Origin: Uranotaenia lowii | Lineage: Eukaryota; Arthropoda; Insecta; Diptera; Culicidae | Length of the DNA: 64,000 bases | Assembly: GCF_029784155.1 (NCBI RefSeq) | Contig: NC_073691.1 | Span: 133,978,394 to 134,042,393 of the forward strand | Reading direction: 5' to 3' | Shown here: positions 43,888 to 55,759 of the stretch, piece after piece | Layout: each line of letters starts with the position of its first letter | Position numbering within the stretch: the stretch's first letter is position 1 | The notes under the pieces: generated by a model | The model's database searches: none | What the model was told of the DNA's origin: nothing | Seen by the model: only the letters and a program-made list of their open reading frames with translations | Program-made: the position numbers and the translations under genes

Positions 43888-46080
43888 GTTTTTTTTGTTA
43901 CGGGTGCTCAAAGGTGATGTGTTACAAAATGCCGGGCCGTGTTAAATCACACAGCAAATGGAGCAGATCTGATGAAAACGGAAAGCGTTCATCGCAACCT
44001 AGGCTGTTTAAGGTTTGCTTTGATTTAACCGAGCGATTTGAGGCAGAGGTTTTAGTGATGTGTGCTGAGGGTAAAAAGATATGATTACAAATGAGACCGA
44101 AAACTTGTTGTATCGTTAAGAAAGACGATATTCTACATTTTAAACGTTCAAAAGGGAGAAGAAGTTGTATCCAGTTATTTTTTCAAAAGAGTTCTAGACT
44201 TTATATACCAAAATTTCCCACCTTATCAACGAGGTTAACATGATACTGAATCGATGGTTTTATTATCGGTTGAAACCTTCAAGTATCATTACGGTTCCAC
44301 AAATTGTAGGTACTTAATCCGTTTGTCAGATAGCTACAATTGATAGTACAATACGGTTTGAGAGTTTGGGAAACGACTTCCACGCTGTAAGCTCAAACAA
44401 ATCATTGTGCTCTAAATTGTGGGCCCATTGGAGCAGGAAATTTATTTGCTACATTTGCTTGATCAATCAGAATTATCGGCACTCAACAATAACAACAACA
44501 GTTGATTCTCTTCCTAATGGTTCTATTTGTCGGATACATCCGGGGTCACAAAAACGAAAGAAAGATGCTGTGCCATTGGCCGGATAACGGAAGAAAGAAT
44601 ACCAACCAGGGACCGACTTCAGGCGGGGACCATCGAACGAAAACTTTCCGCACTGATAACAGCCATAAAACGATACAAATCTCCTCGAACGAACGTTATA
44701 TCAGACGGAACAATTCCGAAGCTCGGGATAGCAGTCATCAATCTGGGACCGTATCGTTCCCGGAGCATTTCGAGTTGAGAATGAGTGAGAGGTAGGAGAA
44801 AAGCTCCTTAATGACCACCCCACGTCACTGTCTCGAGGTCTCGAGAGGGCCCCGGTCAGTGGCACGGTGACCCATAAATAAAAACTGGCTCAAGTGATGT
44901 TGTTGTTTTCTTGTCTGATTCCGGAATTTCTAGTTTACGGCATTCGTTGCTTCTTTTTGCACCGTTTAGGTTCAGTTATTGTCATTCATTGTTGTTTTGT
45001 CTCTTTATCTAAAAAACCGGTTTTGTAACTGTTTCTGTTGACTTGTTTTTTAGTCTTAGTGATGTTCGAAAATGGGGAATATATTAAGTTTCCCCGGCAG
45101 ATATTCAGAAGTCAATAAAGTGCGGATAAAATGTCGAATTTCGAATTGATCATTCAGATTAATGTGATAAATTGAAGCTTTCTAGTAACTCTTCAACATG
45201 TTTGTAAATTATGGATTCACAATATTTATTTCTCAATACGTGACGTTGTGACGACTAAAATATTTTGTCTTGCATGTTTTTTTTATTAATTTGAGTAAAT
45301 CAGGCATAAAAAGGTATTACCATTCGTCGCATTGCGTTGAGTTTTGCCCTTGAATATTTCATCCATATGAATCCAACCATGCTCGGAAGACGCCTCACAG
45401 TCGATTAAGCAAAAGACTAGTCAAATTCAAAATATCACTGCCACTCGTAGCCTTCCTCCCGCTCCTACTTGTGGGGGATGATAAATGATAATGGAATAGT
45501 TTTTCCAAACATTTCAAACATCCGACAGCTTGAACTTGTCTGCATAGATCAAGAAATGGTAACGTGGTGGTTTGGCGGTTGAAATTTCTAATCAATATGA
45601 ATCTTCAAGATTTAGCGGAGCGGTCTGAGTCATCCATGTGTGAAATTCATATCGAGAAGACGCTTTACAGCGAACCAATTATTCGACACATCGCACCGCC
45701 TTCTCGTTACTCGCTGGCCACACTTCATTGCTCTATCATCGTACGGGTACACTAGCAATATGGTGGTTCAGCAGAAGAAATACGCTAGTTGTTGAGAAAT
45801 TAAAAAAAATGTTTAAAGAGAACCATTATAATTTGCAGTAGAACAGACTCAACAGCCTGATCCACAGCTTTGAAGAAATATGATTTTTCTTCGAAAAATG
45901 TCTGTGTCTTAAAACAATATTTGAACCCAAAGATTCTTACACGGAACCTCGAAAATTCTAAAACATGAGAACTTTTCCCACCGAGCCGAAAAAAACTCCA
46001 TCGCTACGGGTTTGGCTTTCCGACACCTTACCAAAAGGCTAAATCGTCAGATGTAAACTAGTCTAGCTGTAGCTCTATAA
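43888..46080. other. Unassigned stretch with GC-rich islands
   Basis: Mostly AT-rich. 44540-44880 is a GC-richer island with overlapping frames in two registers (44502-44795, 44527-44778), neither recognisable. It ends with a CTCGAGGTCTCGAG palindrome and an imperfect palindrome CCGGTCAGTGGCACGGTGAC. 45360-45780 is also complex but unassigned. Regulatory DNA or an old gene relic is possible. Confidence 0.3.
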
Positions 46081-46084
46081 ATCA

Positions 46085-46365
46085 GTTGACTTCATCGATT
46101 TGAATTTGCTGCTAGATTCTACGGCAGAAAATGCTCATCGTGCCCCGATCAATGATGCTCTGTTCGCCCCGAGTCAACAAGTTCAAGAAAAATCGCGTTT
46201 TAAAATTGATTATTCTGCAGACTGGTTCAACGTTTGGAAGTACCATCAGCGGGTCTCCAGCACCGCTAGGTATTTGGTGTGCACGCTCATGGAGGATGAC
46301 CAAGGGTTGGTTTACATCCACACATCCCCCTCCTATCCCAATAAAAATAAAAATAAGAGAATTAC
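46085..46365 (+). mobile_element. Possible non-LTR 3' end fragment
   Basis: A GC-richer 91-residue frame (46100-46375, with DYSADWFNVWKYHQRVSSTA) runs into a short AATAAAAATAAAAATAAG tail, like the 3' end of a target-primed retrotransposon. Family unknown. The tail is the main evidence. Confidence 0.3.
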
Positions 46366-46545
46366 AAAAGCATAGTCTTCAAGAAAAAAGAATAACATGG
46401 ACGCAGGAAAACGCCATAGTACACAAAGCTTACGTATTCTATACAGAAATATGCTGAGTAACTATAAGAAGCAATAATAAATGTCACAATTTTAATCCCG
46501 TTTAAATTTCTAACATAAATTCTAAAAATAAGCTGATGTAAAGCC

Positions 46546-46790
46546 GCAGCCCGTGGCGTAAAGGATAGCCTTCAAGTCTTCAAAGCTAACGGGTATGAGA
46601 TCGAATCCCGGTCACGGTATACATAGTACATTTTCAGTGGGTTGGTGGTTTTAGCATTTGTAAGATGCTACCTATCATATCCTTGAAAGATTCACGCTTA
46701 TAGTTAGGAAAAAGGAAAATTTTCGAGGAAACATTAGTTTCATTGAGATGCTGTATGTGTTTGTGTCCGTTTATAAAAAAAGTACTACGA
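46546..46790 (+). mobile_element. tRNA-derived SINE (plus strand)
   Basis: Second copy of the 7593-7830 SINE. Head: CCCGTGGCGTAAAGGATAGC (A box) and GAGATCGAATCCCGGTCACG (B box). Body: GTGGTTTTAGCATTTGTAAG and ATCCTTGAAAGATTCACGC, then TGTGTTTGTGTCCGTTTAT. The anticodon-loop region reads CTTCAAA instead of CTTCTAA. Diverged roughly as expected for an old insertion. Confidence 0.75.
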
Positions 46791-47647
46791 ACTAACGAAG
46801 ACAATTTACCAATGTTAAGCACAGAAAATTTAACCTACAATGCGCAGCCGATGCTATATTTCACTCCCATCTTTATTTGAATCTTCGTCGAATTCATCAT
46901 TTTAAATTTCTTCCGTAAACTAACGTAAAACTATATTGTATTTGTATTTTAGATTTGTACTCGATCACAAAAAGAATCCCTTATCAAGAATCAAAAGACA
47001 AGTTAGATCGTTGTGGTTTTAAAGGCTAATCACCTTTGTTTATGTTTTGCTTATGTGTATGTTTAGTAAACATTGTCTATGTTCCACAAATTTGATTAAC
47101 ATAATCTATACAACGTCGTTAAAGTTCAACGATTGCACATTTAATCTCTCAGTTAAACTGAGCTAATCAATATCTCATATGTTCTTGTTTTTTTCCTCAG
47201 TTTTAATTTTGCATTTTATGGTCAAAAATATTTAAAAGAATCGCTGTAATAATAAGTATATACCTACCATCGAACAACTTAGAGCTCTCGGCGAAAGTTT
47301 GACAAACCCTTCTTATGTTATACGGGTTGCAATAAAATACACAATATCTCGTTATTTTCTGATAGGATCATTCCGACATAAACATCCGTGAGACGAATTT
47401 GCATCCTCATGAACAATTTACCACCTAATACTTTACTATACCAATTTATTTCTTATCCAAATTTATCATTTCCTATAAATAGTGTTAATAACACTGTTTC
47501 TTACTAGAATGTTTATTGTTTTGAGCACAGATATCTTTGCTTTATACTCTCTGGTTTGTTTCAGTTTTGGACGAAGAATTTGCTCGGAATTCGAGCTCAT
47601 GGGCGAGAGACAACTTTTGATCGATTATCTTGATCGTTACTGGAATC
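46791..47647. other. Unassigned AT-rich stretch
   Basis: No gene or repeat ends recognised. The short frame at 47482-47706 runs into the neighbouring repeat and is not supported. Confidence 0.4.
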
Positions 47648-50600
47648 CCCAGACAACCATAAGTCGTATTTTATTTTACAGATTATATCGTATAGAACAG
47701 GGGTGAGCAACCTTTTGAACCAACGGGCCAATTTAAATTTGAAATTTCGTCGGCGGGCCGCACTTAATTTTTTTTTTGTGATAATTATCAGAACTTCATG
47801 TCATTTTTCATAACTACACATTTTTGGCGAAAACAAATCTTAAAAAGAAAAGATAAAACGAATTCACGTTTTCGAAAACAGTAATTCACGGCAGTAACAA
47901 CACGGCTTTTTTTTAAACCCGATATTGAAAAGGTACCTCGCCAAATCTTTTACATTTTTAAATTCTGTCAATTAGTACTTTTTTACGAACATTTGTTCTT
48001 ACAACATTCTTGTTTCAACCGATGATACAATTCGTCATCACTTTCATTAAAAAATCTTTTGGAGTTTACCACAGTGATAACTAAGAGTGTGATAAATATA
48101 TTTTTAAAGGAATCACAGTCTTCTTAGCGTTGGACGTTGAATCGCTATTTGACTTTCTGTGATTTTTTTTCACCATTGAAACTTGTCTTCAAAGCCTAGA
48201 TTTTTTTGCTACAAACGTTAAAAAGCTCGTTTGTTTAAATTGAAGCTCTGTATTAGATCCTTTCAATAAGATGTTGAGCAAGGTTGTCGAAATCTCAGAA
48301 ATATATTCAATTTCACGTTTTTTTAAGCAACTATCTTCCAAACTACGTTCTTGATTTTAGAATTTTTATTCAAATTTTCATTTTTAATCTTATTTAGATA
48401 TCATTAGAATAGGATTTCTAAAGCTATATTTTGACTCTGGTAATGTGGATGGCGAATTGTAAGTGAAATAATTCAATTTATCGATGTTTGTGATAAATTT
48501 TCTATCAAATTTCTGAAAAAAGCATCACAGATAATCGTCAAAGACATTTTGGGTGGAATCACATAATTTCAGACATAAATTGTTTTTATAAAGAAGTAAT
48601 AATTTTTGTGGGTTGATTCATGTTTATAAACAATCTAAAATCGTTCACCTAGGCTTTATTATTTAACTTTCGTAATTTTCGTAAATATTCAGAAATTTAA
48701 AAATATATCAAAAGTTTTAAGTTTAATTTGTTTTTGCCATTGGATATAATAATTTAAAAAAAAATCTGCTGAGCATATTTTTTATCATTCGATTTTATAT
48801 TTTTTCTTGTAATGAAAATAGGTAATTACTTCACTAAACCGGCTTCGAAATTCCTTTGACCATGTGTAGGTTCCGATTTATGGCTGTTCTTCTGACTTAC
48901 GTTAATGGATTTTGCTCTCAAAGTGGAAGTAAAAAAGTATACTAATAAAAAAACACTCCAATGCAACATTATGCCAATAAACAATATTGCATGTCAGCCT
49001 TGAACAGAACATAATAAACGCTTAAAATGTCAGAAAAAAGTAAAAAATATGAAATTTTGCTAACTATTTATTGTACAAAAAATAAAAATAGGCAAAAAAA
49101 TTTGAAAAAAGCTTCGCGGGCCGCACACAAGGGTTTCACGGGCCACATGCGGCCCGCGGGCCGCGGGTTGCTCACCCCTAGTATAGAATGTTATTTAAAC
49201 TCATTTTCGTATATCTGCACCTACAATGTGCGGCTCATGCATATTCTTTATCGTATTTAGATGCATTGCATGATTTTATTACGACAAAAAGAGAGACTCG
49301 TATTTATGTACATATGAACTCGACCTTTGTGTACGACAATTCGCAAAAAATCTGTGAAACGACCGATATACCCCAGACAACCAGAAAACGTATTTTATTT
49401 TACAGATTATATCGTATACAATGTAATTTAAACTCATTTTCGTAGATCTGCACCTACAATGTGTGGCCCATGCATATTGTTGAATACATTGCATGATTTT
49501 ATTACAACAATAAAATAAAATCAAGAAATTGTGTGCTAATGTACCTATATGAACTCCAAAATAATACGTATATACTGGTTTTGCTGCATTATATGCGATA
49601 TAATTACACGTATATTAACACGTATATTTGTGTTGCAAATTCCAAATACCCACCAAATAGTTGTCTGGGACGATGATCAGCCATGATTGATAGATTTTGT
49701 CGTGCTATGCAGAAAATTATTCGAAATTAAGATTTCTTTTAACATGAAATACGGTTTTATATTATCATAACAACCAAGCGTTAGATCTTAGCAGAAATAA
49801 AATAAGCTTCAAACTTTGCTTGCCACTTGGAGATATATGCTATAAAATCGTATATAACTGCAGTGATTCGTAATAATGTGCATGCAATCGTATACCAGTG
49901 CAAAGTAATTCGCATGTCTGATTTTCGTAAAACGTATTTGCTGGCAATCGTAAAAGAATACAAATAATTTCAATAAAATCGTTTATGATAATACGACATC
50001 GATTGTTAGACTCGTATTTAAGGAGGCTTCAAAATGCTGATTTATTTTTCGATCATCGATGACGTGTTCTACGATTTAAAAGATTTTAGTTATAGAAATA
50101 TACGATTTGCTTTTGGTTTAATGCCTTTGAAGAAAATCCTCTTGAATTTATATATTCCACATAGCGCCGAGGAACCATCATGAGCTGCAGATCGTATCGT
50201 CATAGGTTCAAGTCCAGGTACTAACCATAACTTCATGAACGTTGAAAAAAATCAGTAATCAGGCAAATAATAAATGTGTACGATATAAACTTGAATTTGA
50301 CAGCAAAAAACGCATTTCTTTGAAATAATCTTATTTTTAATATTTTTGGGGATGAATAAACCAATTGGTTTAAAGTACAAAAATAAAATAATAATCTTAT
50401 TTTTATTCAACTGACGGAAAATGAGAGCCCTGCACTCAAGTCGCAGAAGACGACCAAATAAGTCGTCAAACTTTCCATATTGTTACGTGTCGTTTATTAC
50501 AACCTCAATCATCTATATGATTACGTAAATTGTCATAGTATATTCCAAAAAGAATCAGGGTAGTCGTAAATGATGCGCATGACAAGTCGTGCAAATCGCA

Positions 50601-50766
50601 ATTTAATTCAATCCAAATCACGAATATGTTTGCTAATGTACCTCTATGGCCTCCAAAATTATACGTATATACTGGTTTTGCTACATCATAAACGATATGT
50701 TTACACGTATATTTGCACGTATATTTGCGTTGCAAATTCGAAATACTCTTCAAATGGTTGTCTGGG
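47648..50766. repeat. Composite inverted-repeat region with CCCAGACAACCA ends
   Basis: CCCAGACAACCA occurs at 47648 and 49372 (as CCCAGACAACC). Its complement occurs near 49658-49669 and at 50755-50766 (TGGTTGTCTGGG). Around them, blocks repeat: the CGTATTTTATTTTACAGATT unit at 47667 and 49388, TCTGCACCTACAATGTG at 49214 and 49447, and AATAATACGTATATACTGGT-type blocks at 49560 and 50655. This looks like several related MITEs inserted in or beside one another. A hAT-like element interrupts the first block. Confidence 0.65.
47698..49180. mobile_element. Non-autonomous hAT-like element
   Basis: Ends CAGGGGTGAGCAACC and GGTTGCTCACCCCTA are flanked by an exact 8-bp duplication GTATAGAA (47690-47697 and 49181-49188), diagnostic of hAT-type insertion. 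GC-rich subterminal words (GGCGGGCCGCA near the left end, GCGGCCCGCGGGCCGCGGG at the right) contrast with an AT-rich 1.3-kb interior. No transposase frame. Confidence 0.9.
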
Positions 50767-51689
50767 TCGTCAAAGAAGCTATCAATTTCTCATGTCATCA
50801 TTTATCATCGTTATCAGTAGTGGTCGATTTGATTCCCTGAGGGGGAATTCCAGAAAACATCTGGTATCTCCCATGCTGACTACAATACTATATCGCAACT
50901 CAAGGTGCAACTTCTGCATTAATTGATTTGCCTCCGAGACAAGCTTTTTCGACTGGTTCTAAACATCTGTATGTATTGTAAAAAATCCAAATATTCAGAT
51001 TGTTTCTCACTTTTCTTTCAAAGAACATCGTGCCAGAATTTAATTCTTTCTCGTAATTATGGACCTGTGACTGAAATTTGGTCCTAGATGCACAACATGT
51101 GTCTTAACTCTTTTCCATTTCAAGTTGCCCCTCAACATACTTCAAATTGAAATGAAATTTTTCATGCATTTATTTTATAACTCGCCTGTATTTCAATTTG
51201 AAATGTGTTCGTTATCATTGCTCAATCCCATATTAACTTGAAAATGTTCATTTTAATGTGCAATTTCAAGTTTTCTCAATTCACCTTGCAGTTCGTGTTT
51301 ATCTCAAGCAGTTCTCATAACCGGCTTTAAATCGATGAGATGCTTGGGCCACTCCCTCGACTTGTTTTTTTTTTCATATTCTAGCTGTCCTTTCAACCTG
51401 GATTGTGAACACTTCATTCAAACTGTGGTCCCGTCTTGCATCATTGTGCTCGTAACCCGTTTGGTCACTAATTTTTTCAGGTATATGACACTAACGCTGT
51501 TCTTTCGAAACGCTTCATGGATGGTTCTTGCATTTGAACCAGCTTGATTTCAAATTAAGACCAAATGTACACACTTTCTTAAGAGGAAGAATGACCAAGG
51601 TGGTTAAAATCCTCTATAAATAAACAAAATAGAATAGAATAGAATAGATTTCAAATTCGATTATGTACTTATTTAGGCTATTCTCCCAA
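50767..51689. other. Unassigned, with a possible retrotransposon tail
   Basis: 51575-51650 reads ACCAAGGTGGTTAAAATCCT then CTATAAATAAAC and a (TAGAA)n run, which resembles the 3' end of a Jockey-type element. The body upstream (51330-51575) has no recognisable frame. The rest is AT-rich and unassigned. Confidence 0.3.
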
Positions 51690-52115
51690 CACACCATTTA
51701 ACTCAAAGCTTTCCTTCAACTCGTTTGGAAAACCTAACCTGTCCTCTCAACTCGACTTTGAATTTCAAGCCAACCCCTAAACTCACTTAACATTCTTCTC
51801 GATACATGCAAGCTGACCTTTCAACTTGCTTGAAATTCTTATCGATACTTTCAGGCTGTCATCTCAACTCGTCTTTGAATTACAAGCTGTCCTCTCAACT
51901 CGCTTGAATGCTTATTGTTATTTTCAGGCTGTCATCTCAACTCGCTTTTGAATCAAAAGCTGTCCTCTCAACTCGCTTGAAATTCTCATCGATGTGTTCA
52001 GTTCAGGCCATCCTTGCAATTCTCATTTGAATTCCAAGCTGCCCTCTCAACTTGCTTGAATTCTTATCGAAAAGTTCAGACTGTCCTCTCAACTCGCCTT
52101 TGAATTCGCTCGATT
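51690..52115. repeat. Degenerate minisatellite, TGTCCTCTCAACTCGC-type unit
   Basis: At least eight imperfect copies of a unit containing TCTCAACTCG(C/T)TT plus TTGAATTC or GAAATTCT and TATCGAT. Long units (~55-70 bp) alternate forms with TTCAGGCTGTC and AAGCTGTCC. Scattered single words (TTTCAAC, CTCAATTC) extend upstream to about 51130. Not coding. Confidence 0.8.
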
Positions 52116-53400
52116 CATCTAATGCGTAAAAACCAACGAAGTTTTCCCAATGTTTTAGCGGTTGTGATGAGACTTGATAAAATCTTGTATTTTAATTATA
52201 TGAGTCACTTTTGCCAATTCGAGGCGATCTGAGAACTTTTTAGATTCAATGGGAACTGTTGTTTTTCTAAGGAGAACATCGAGAACGACGATTTTTTTTA
52301 ATTTTAAGGGCAAGATCAATCAATAATATTGTTGGGGTCTGGATTTTTAATTTCAGATGAAATTAAACTCATTCCAGAAGTTCTGGTTACATAAATCAAA
52401 ATTGTATTTCTGTTTTCATATTTGCGATTCTGTATCCTGTATTATGTATTATGTATAGTTTAGAACTCTTGATCTACAGTTCGAATCATCATTAGAAATG
52501 AAATGCTGTTTCGAAATACTGGTTCAAATGAGATTTTGAATTTCATTCAAAATTTGATTAATGCTTTTCGAAACTCATATACATTTTCAATTGTAATATA
52601 ATAATTTTTCGAACATAAATTCCATTTTATATTTGCGTTTCATACTTAGATTCACAGTTCTTTAACTATATTAATATGCAGAATTCAAACTTACAATCCT
52701 TGAAAACGGCGATCCTAAATTGAAAAATCAGATACATTATTCGAAATTCATAATAATTTACAATTTTACAATGTTGTTTTAACTCAATTTCAAAACCAGT
52801 TTGTATTCACAATTAAGCTGAAAATTAAGGTTTTAAGAAGAATTAGAATTTATTTAACAAGATTTCTTTAATTGAAAAACAACCTATTTAAAAAATTTTC
52901 TTCAGAATTTTAGTTGAGCAAATGGTTTTTCTAAACATCATTTGCTTAAAAAGAAACATGTTATTTTAACGTAAGAAATCCACAGAGAATTCCATATTTT
53001 CTTAGTGCATTGTTTAACATTATTGATATTGCAGTTTTTCTAAGAACTAAATTTCAATCTGAAATCTTAAATATGGATTCAGGTTTCAAGAAACAGATTC
53101 TTGCGCAAAATTTAAATCTCTTACTTTTAATTTTGCAGCTTTGATTTATTTTCAATAATATACTCAAGAGTTCGGTAGATTTAGCTTATTTGATTCGAAC
53201 ATATAATAAACATATAATTTTAAAGGCGTTAAAGGATCTAAATAAAGCTGTCTGTATGACAACCCAGTCAAAGACATCAATAAATAAATAAAGCTTTTTC
53301 AATGCTCAAATCAAATAAAGTTAATCTATCAGAGTCTTGAGAAAATCAAAAAAATTCTACCACCGATGAAAGTAAGTTCCTATTTGGTAAGGTACTAAAT
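52116..53400. other. AT-rich stretch with degenerate GAATTCAAA-type words
   Basis: 52320-53110 is loosely repetitive in TTCGAAATTCA / TTTGAATTC words. 53225-53300 ends in AATAAATAAATAAAG preceded by ATGACAACCCAGTCAAAGAC, possibly another retrotransposon 3' tail. No gene. Confidence 0.4.
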
Positions 53401-53800
53401 AAAAAATGGTTTTATCCGGGTTTGCCCGGATATTTAACAGAAAGTTTTAGAGCAATCCGCCCGGATGCACGATTTCCATTGAAAAAACCCAAATTTTGCC
53501 CAGATTTTACACTTTATTTGCCAAGTAGAAAAATCAAATTGTGCTGCAAATTTTTGTTTATTTATGCGTTCAAAACGCAATTTTTTGAGAAAGTTTTATA
53601 AAAATCATCGTGAAAGGTTTTTTGGAACCCCAAAACACGATTTAAAATCAGCTGTTAAGTTTTTATGATTTTTTTTTTCATTTTTTTAGAGAAATTTCTT
53701 GTTTTGACCAAAATTGCCCGGATGTTGCCCGAATTTTTGGTCAAACTGCCCGGACTTGTCCGACACGGATACGTGTGGTTAAAAATTTTGGAAACCTTAA
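53400..53800. mobile_element. Possible MITE with TGCCCGGAT words
   Basis: GTTTTATCCGGGTTTGCCCGG at the left and TTGCCCGGATGTTGCCCG with CTGCCCGGACTTGTCCG at the right form imperfect inverted repeats around an AT-rich centre. Terminal bases are not well defined and no target duplication was found. Confidence 0.4.
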
Positions 53801-53845
53801 CAAATATAATAATTTTGGGAAATATTTTCAAACGTTACTATTTTA

Positions 53846-54515
53846 TTTGAAAAACTTCCGGGACAGGAGTTTTATACGGCTAAAGGAAGGGGAGAGGTAG
53901 CAGATATTTTCAAGCACATGAAACTGTCGAAATTCGCGAAGAAATATCTGGCTTGGCAAGCCATCTGTACCTGTGGCTTGAAAAGCAGCATTTTCATAGC
54001 TTCCGAGACTGTCAACCAAGAAATTAACGTGAAAGAGTGATTGAATAAACGTCTGCTGCCTTTCCTGAAGAAACACGGTTGTTCCGTACTGTATTGGCCG
54101 GATTTGGCATCTTGCCATTACGGTAAAAGGCCATGGAGTGGTACGCCGCCAACAACGTGCAGGTGGTTCCCAAGGACAAGAACCTTCTAAACACGCCAGA
54201 GCTCCGCCCAATTGAGAAATACTGGGCTATTGTCAAGCGGAACCTAAAGAAGACCAAAAAAACTACTAAGGACGAGCATAAGTTCAAGGCAAACTGGCTT
54301 TCTGCGGCAAAGAAGGTGGCTGTACAAAATCTGATGGCAGGGGTTAAGCCTCGTAATTCGGAGCGGATTAAAAAACGCGTGATCGTGTTTCTGTCAACTT
54401 TCTATTCTGGCTTAATGATCGTTAGGTGGATCAAAATTATGATGGTGGCACGGAAGCAAAAAGGAGCGCAAAGAATGAAAAAAAAAAATATTTTATGGCA
54501 AACATTTTAACACTG
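53846..54515 (+). pseudogene. DD37E transposase fragment (copy 3)
   Basis: C-terminal two-thirds of a DD37E transposase. It begins KLPGQEFYTAKGRGEVADIF (from about 53850), continues KKYLAWQAICTCGLKSSIFI, meets an in-frame stop near 54038, then LLPFLKKHGCSVLYWPDLAS (second Asp). A 1-base frameshift near 54122-54130 leads into the frame at 54133-54510, which has NLLNTPELRPIEKYWAIVKR (Glu) and a basic C-terminus (SERIKKRV). The N-terminal DNA-binding half and left terminal repeat are absent, so the copy is dead and 5'-deleted. Sequence differs from copies 1 and 2. Confidence 0.85.
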
Positions 54516-54757
54516 ATTATTCGATTTGATGTCTACAAATATCAACATCAATAACCTTGATTTTCATAGGTTGGTTTTTGAAAAATTAAGTTCCGCACCT
54601 CGTTGATATTAGAACAAAACGTCAAACTTATTTATTGGGTAATTGCAGGGAAAGATCTAAACAAAACAACGAGAGGTATTTGTTATTTAGGTTTTGATTC
54701 TGCAACGATTTTTTTCATTCTATTCCACTATAAAAATATGTTTTTGATCTTGTGATT

Positions 54758-55758
54758 ACACAGAAAAAAATAATGACTATTACGTGTCATTGAAAATGGT
54801 TACCTTTAAAATAAAACTGCCAATAATCGAAAAAGCATGTACATTTAAGTTAAAATCATTCAAATTTACAGCAAATGTCCTGTAACAGAATGGAGCATGA
54901 CATTTGCCGTAGTTTTACAGGTTAAAGGCAATAATTTTTAATGAGCAGGTTTTTTACAGGCTGGTTTCAAATTCCAGGACAATGAAAATTAAGGTTGTCA
55001 ATCAAAATCACAAAAGCTATTATGCTAGTAACTGTTCGACTGCCAACATTTTCACTATTCAGGAGATTACACAAGTCAGCTAAGCAAAAGTGACGATTAC
55101 TCCGAAAACAGCGGTGCGATGAATTTGCAGGACCAAGCAGGAGGAAGAAGGGGTAACTTTTTTTTCATTAGAAGCTCAGAACAGATTTTCAACTTTAATT
55201 TTTTTTTCTAGCTCAAAATAAACCGGATAAATGGAAAAATTGTTTACGGTTGGCTATTTCAAAAGCCTTTCCTGTGTGATTGCTATTGATTTCGACGCAT
55301 GGAATTATTTGCATCGATGGAGACGGTCTTACCACCAACAAACTCGCTGATTTGGCTAAATTAAAGCGGCATTTGACGTGGCAACCTGTACGGAGATGGG
55401 TTCTTGTAAGATAGAATTCCATCCGTGTGTTTTCGTTCCCAGGAACGATAGGAGAAAGTATTCACATGATGAGATTAAATAATAATAAATAATGCTTATT
55501 AAAATAGATTGTTTTTACTCAGAAATGAAAAATCGCCATTAATTCAGGTTACTAAAACATAAACAAGACAAATTCCAATAGGAACGTTCTTTCCAAATTT
55601 ACAGCCTGTAATTTTAGAGCAGCCTGTAAAAAAATACGATCACGTAAAAATAAATTTCACGTGATATTTTTTCGACCTGTAAAATTGCGGTAAAAGTCCT
55701 GCTCCTTTTTGTTACAGGATATTTACCGTAATTTTACAGCAATTAATTTTTTCTGTGT
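54758..55758. mobile_element. ~1.0-kb MITE with ACACAGAAAAAAATAAT ends
   Basis: ACACAGAAAAAAATAAT at 54758 and AATTAATTTTTTCTGTGT ending at 55758 are inverted repeats. Inside, words such as TTTTACAGG, CTGTAAAA, TACCGTAATTTTACAG and TGTTACAGGA recur in both orientations near the two ends. The next element starts within one or two bases of its right end. No coding. Confidence 0.7.
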
Positions 55759-55759
55759 A

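Noticed and set aside
50160..50240. GGTTCAAGTCC as a possible tRNA/SINE
   Set aside because: The B box is acceptable, but the acceptor stem does not pair and the A box is weak; left unannotated.
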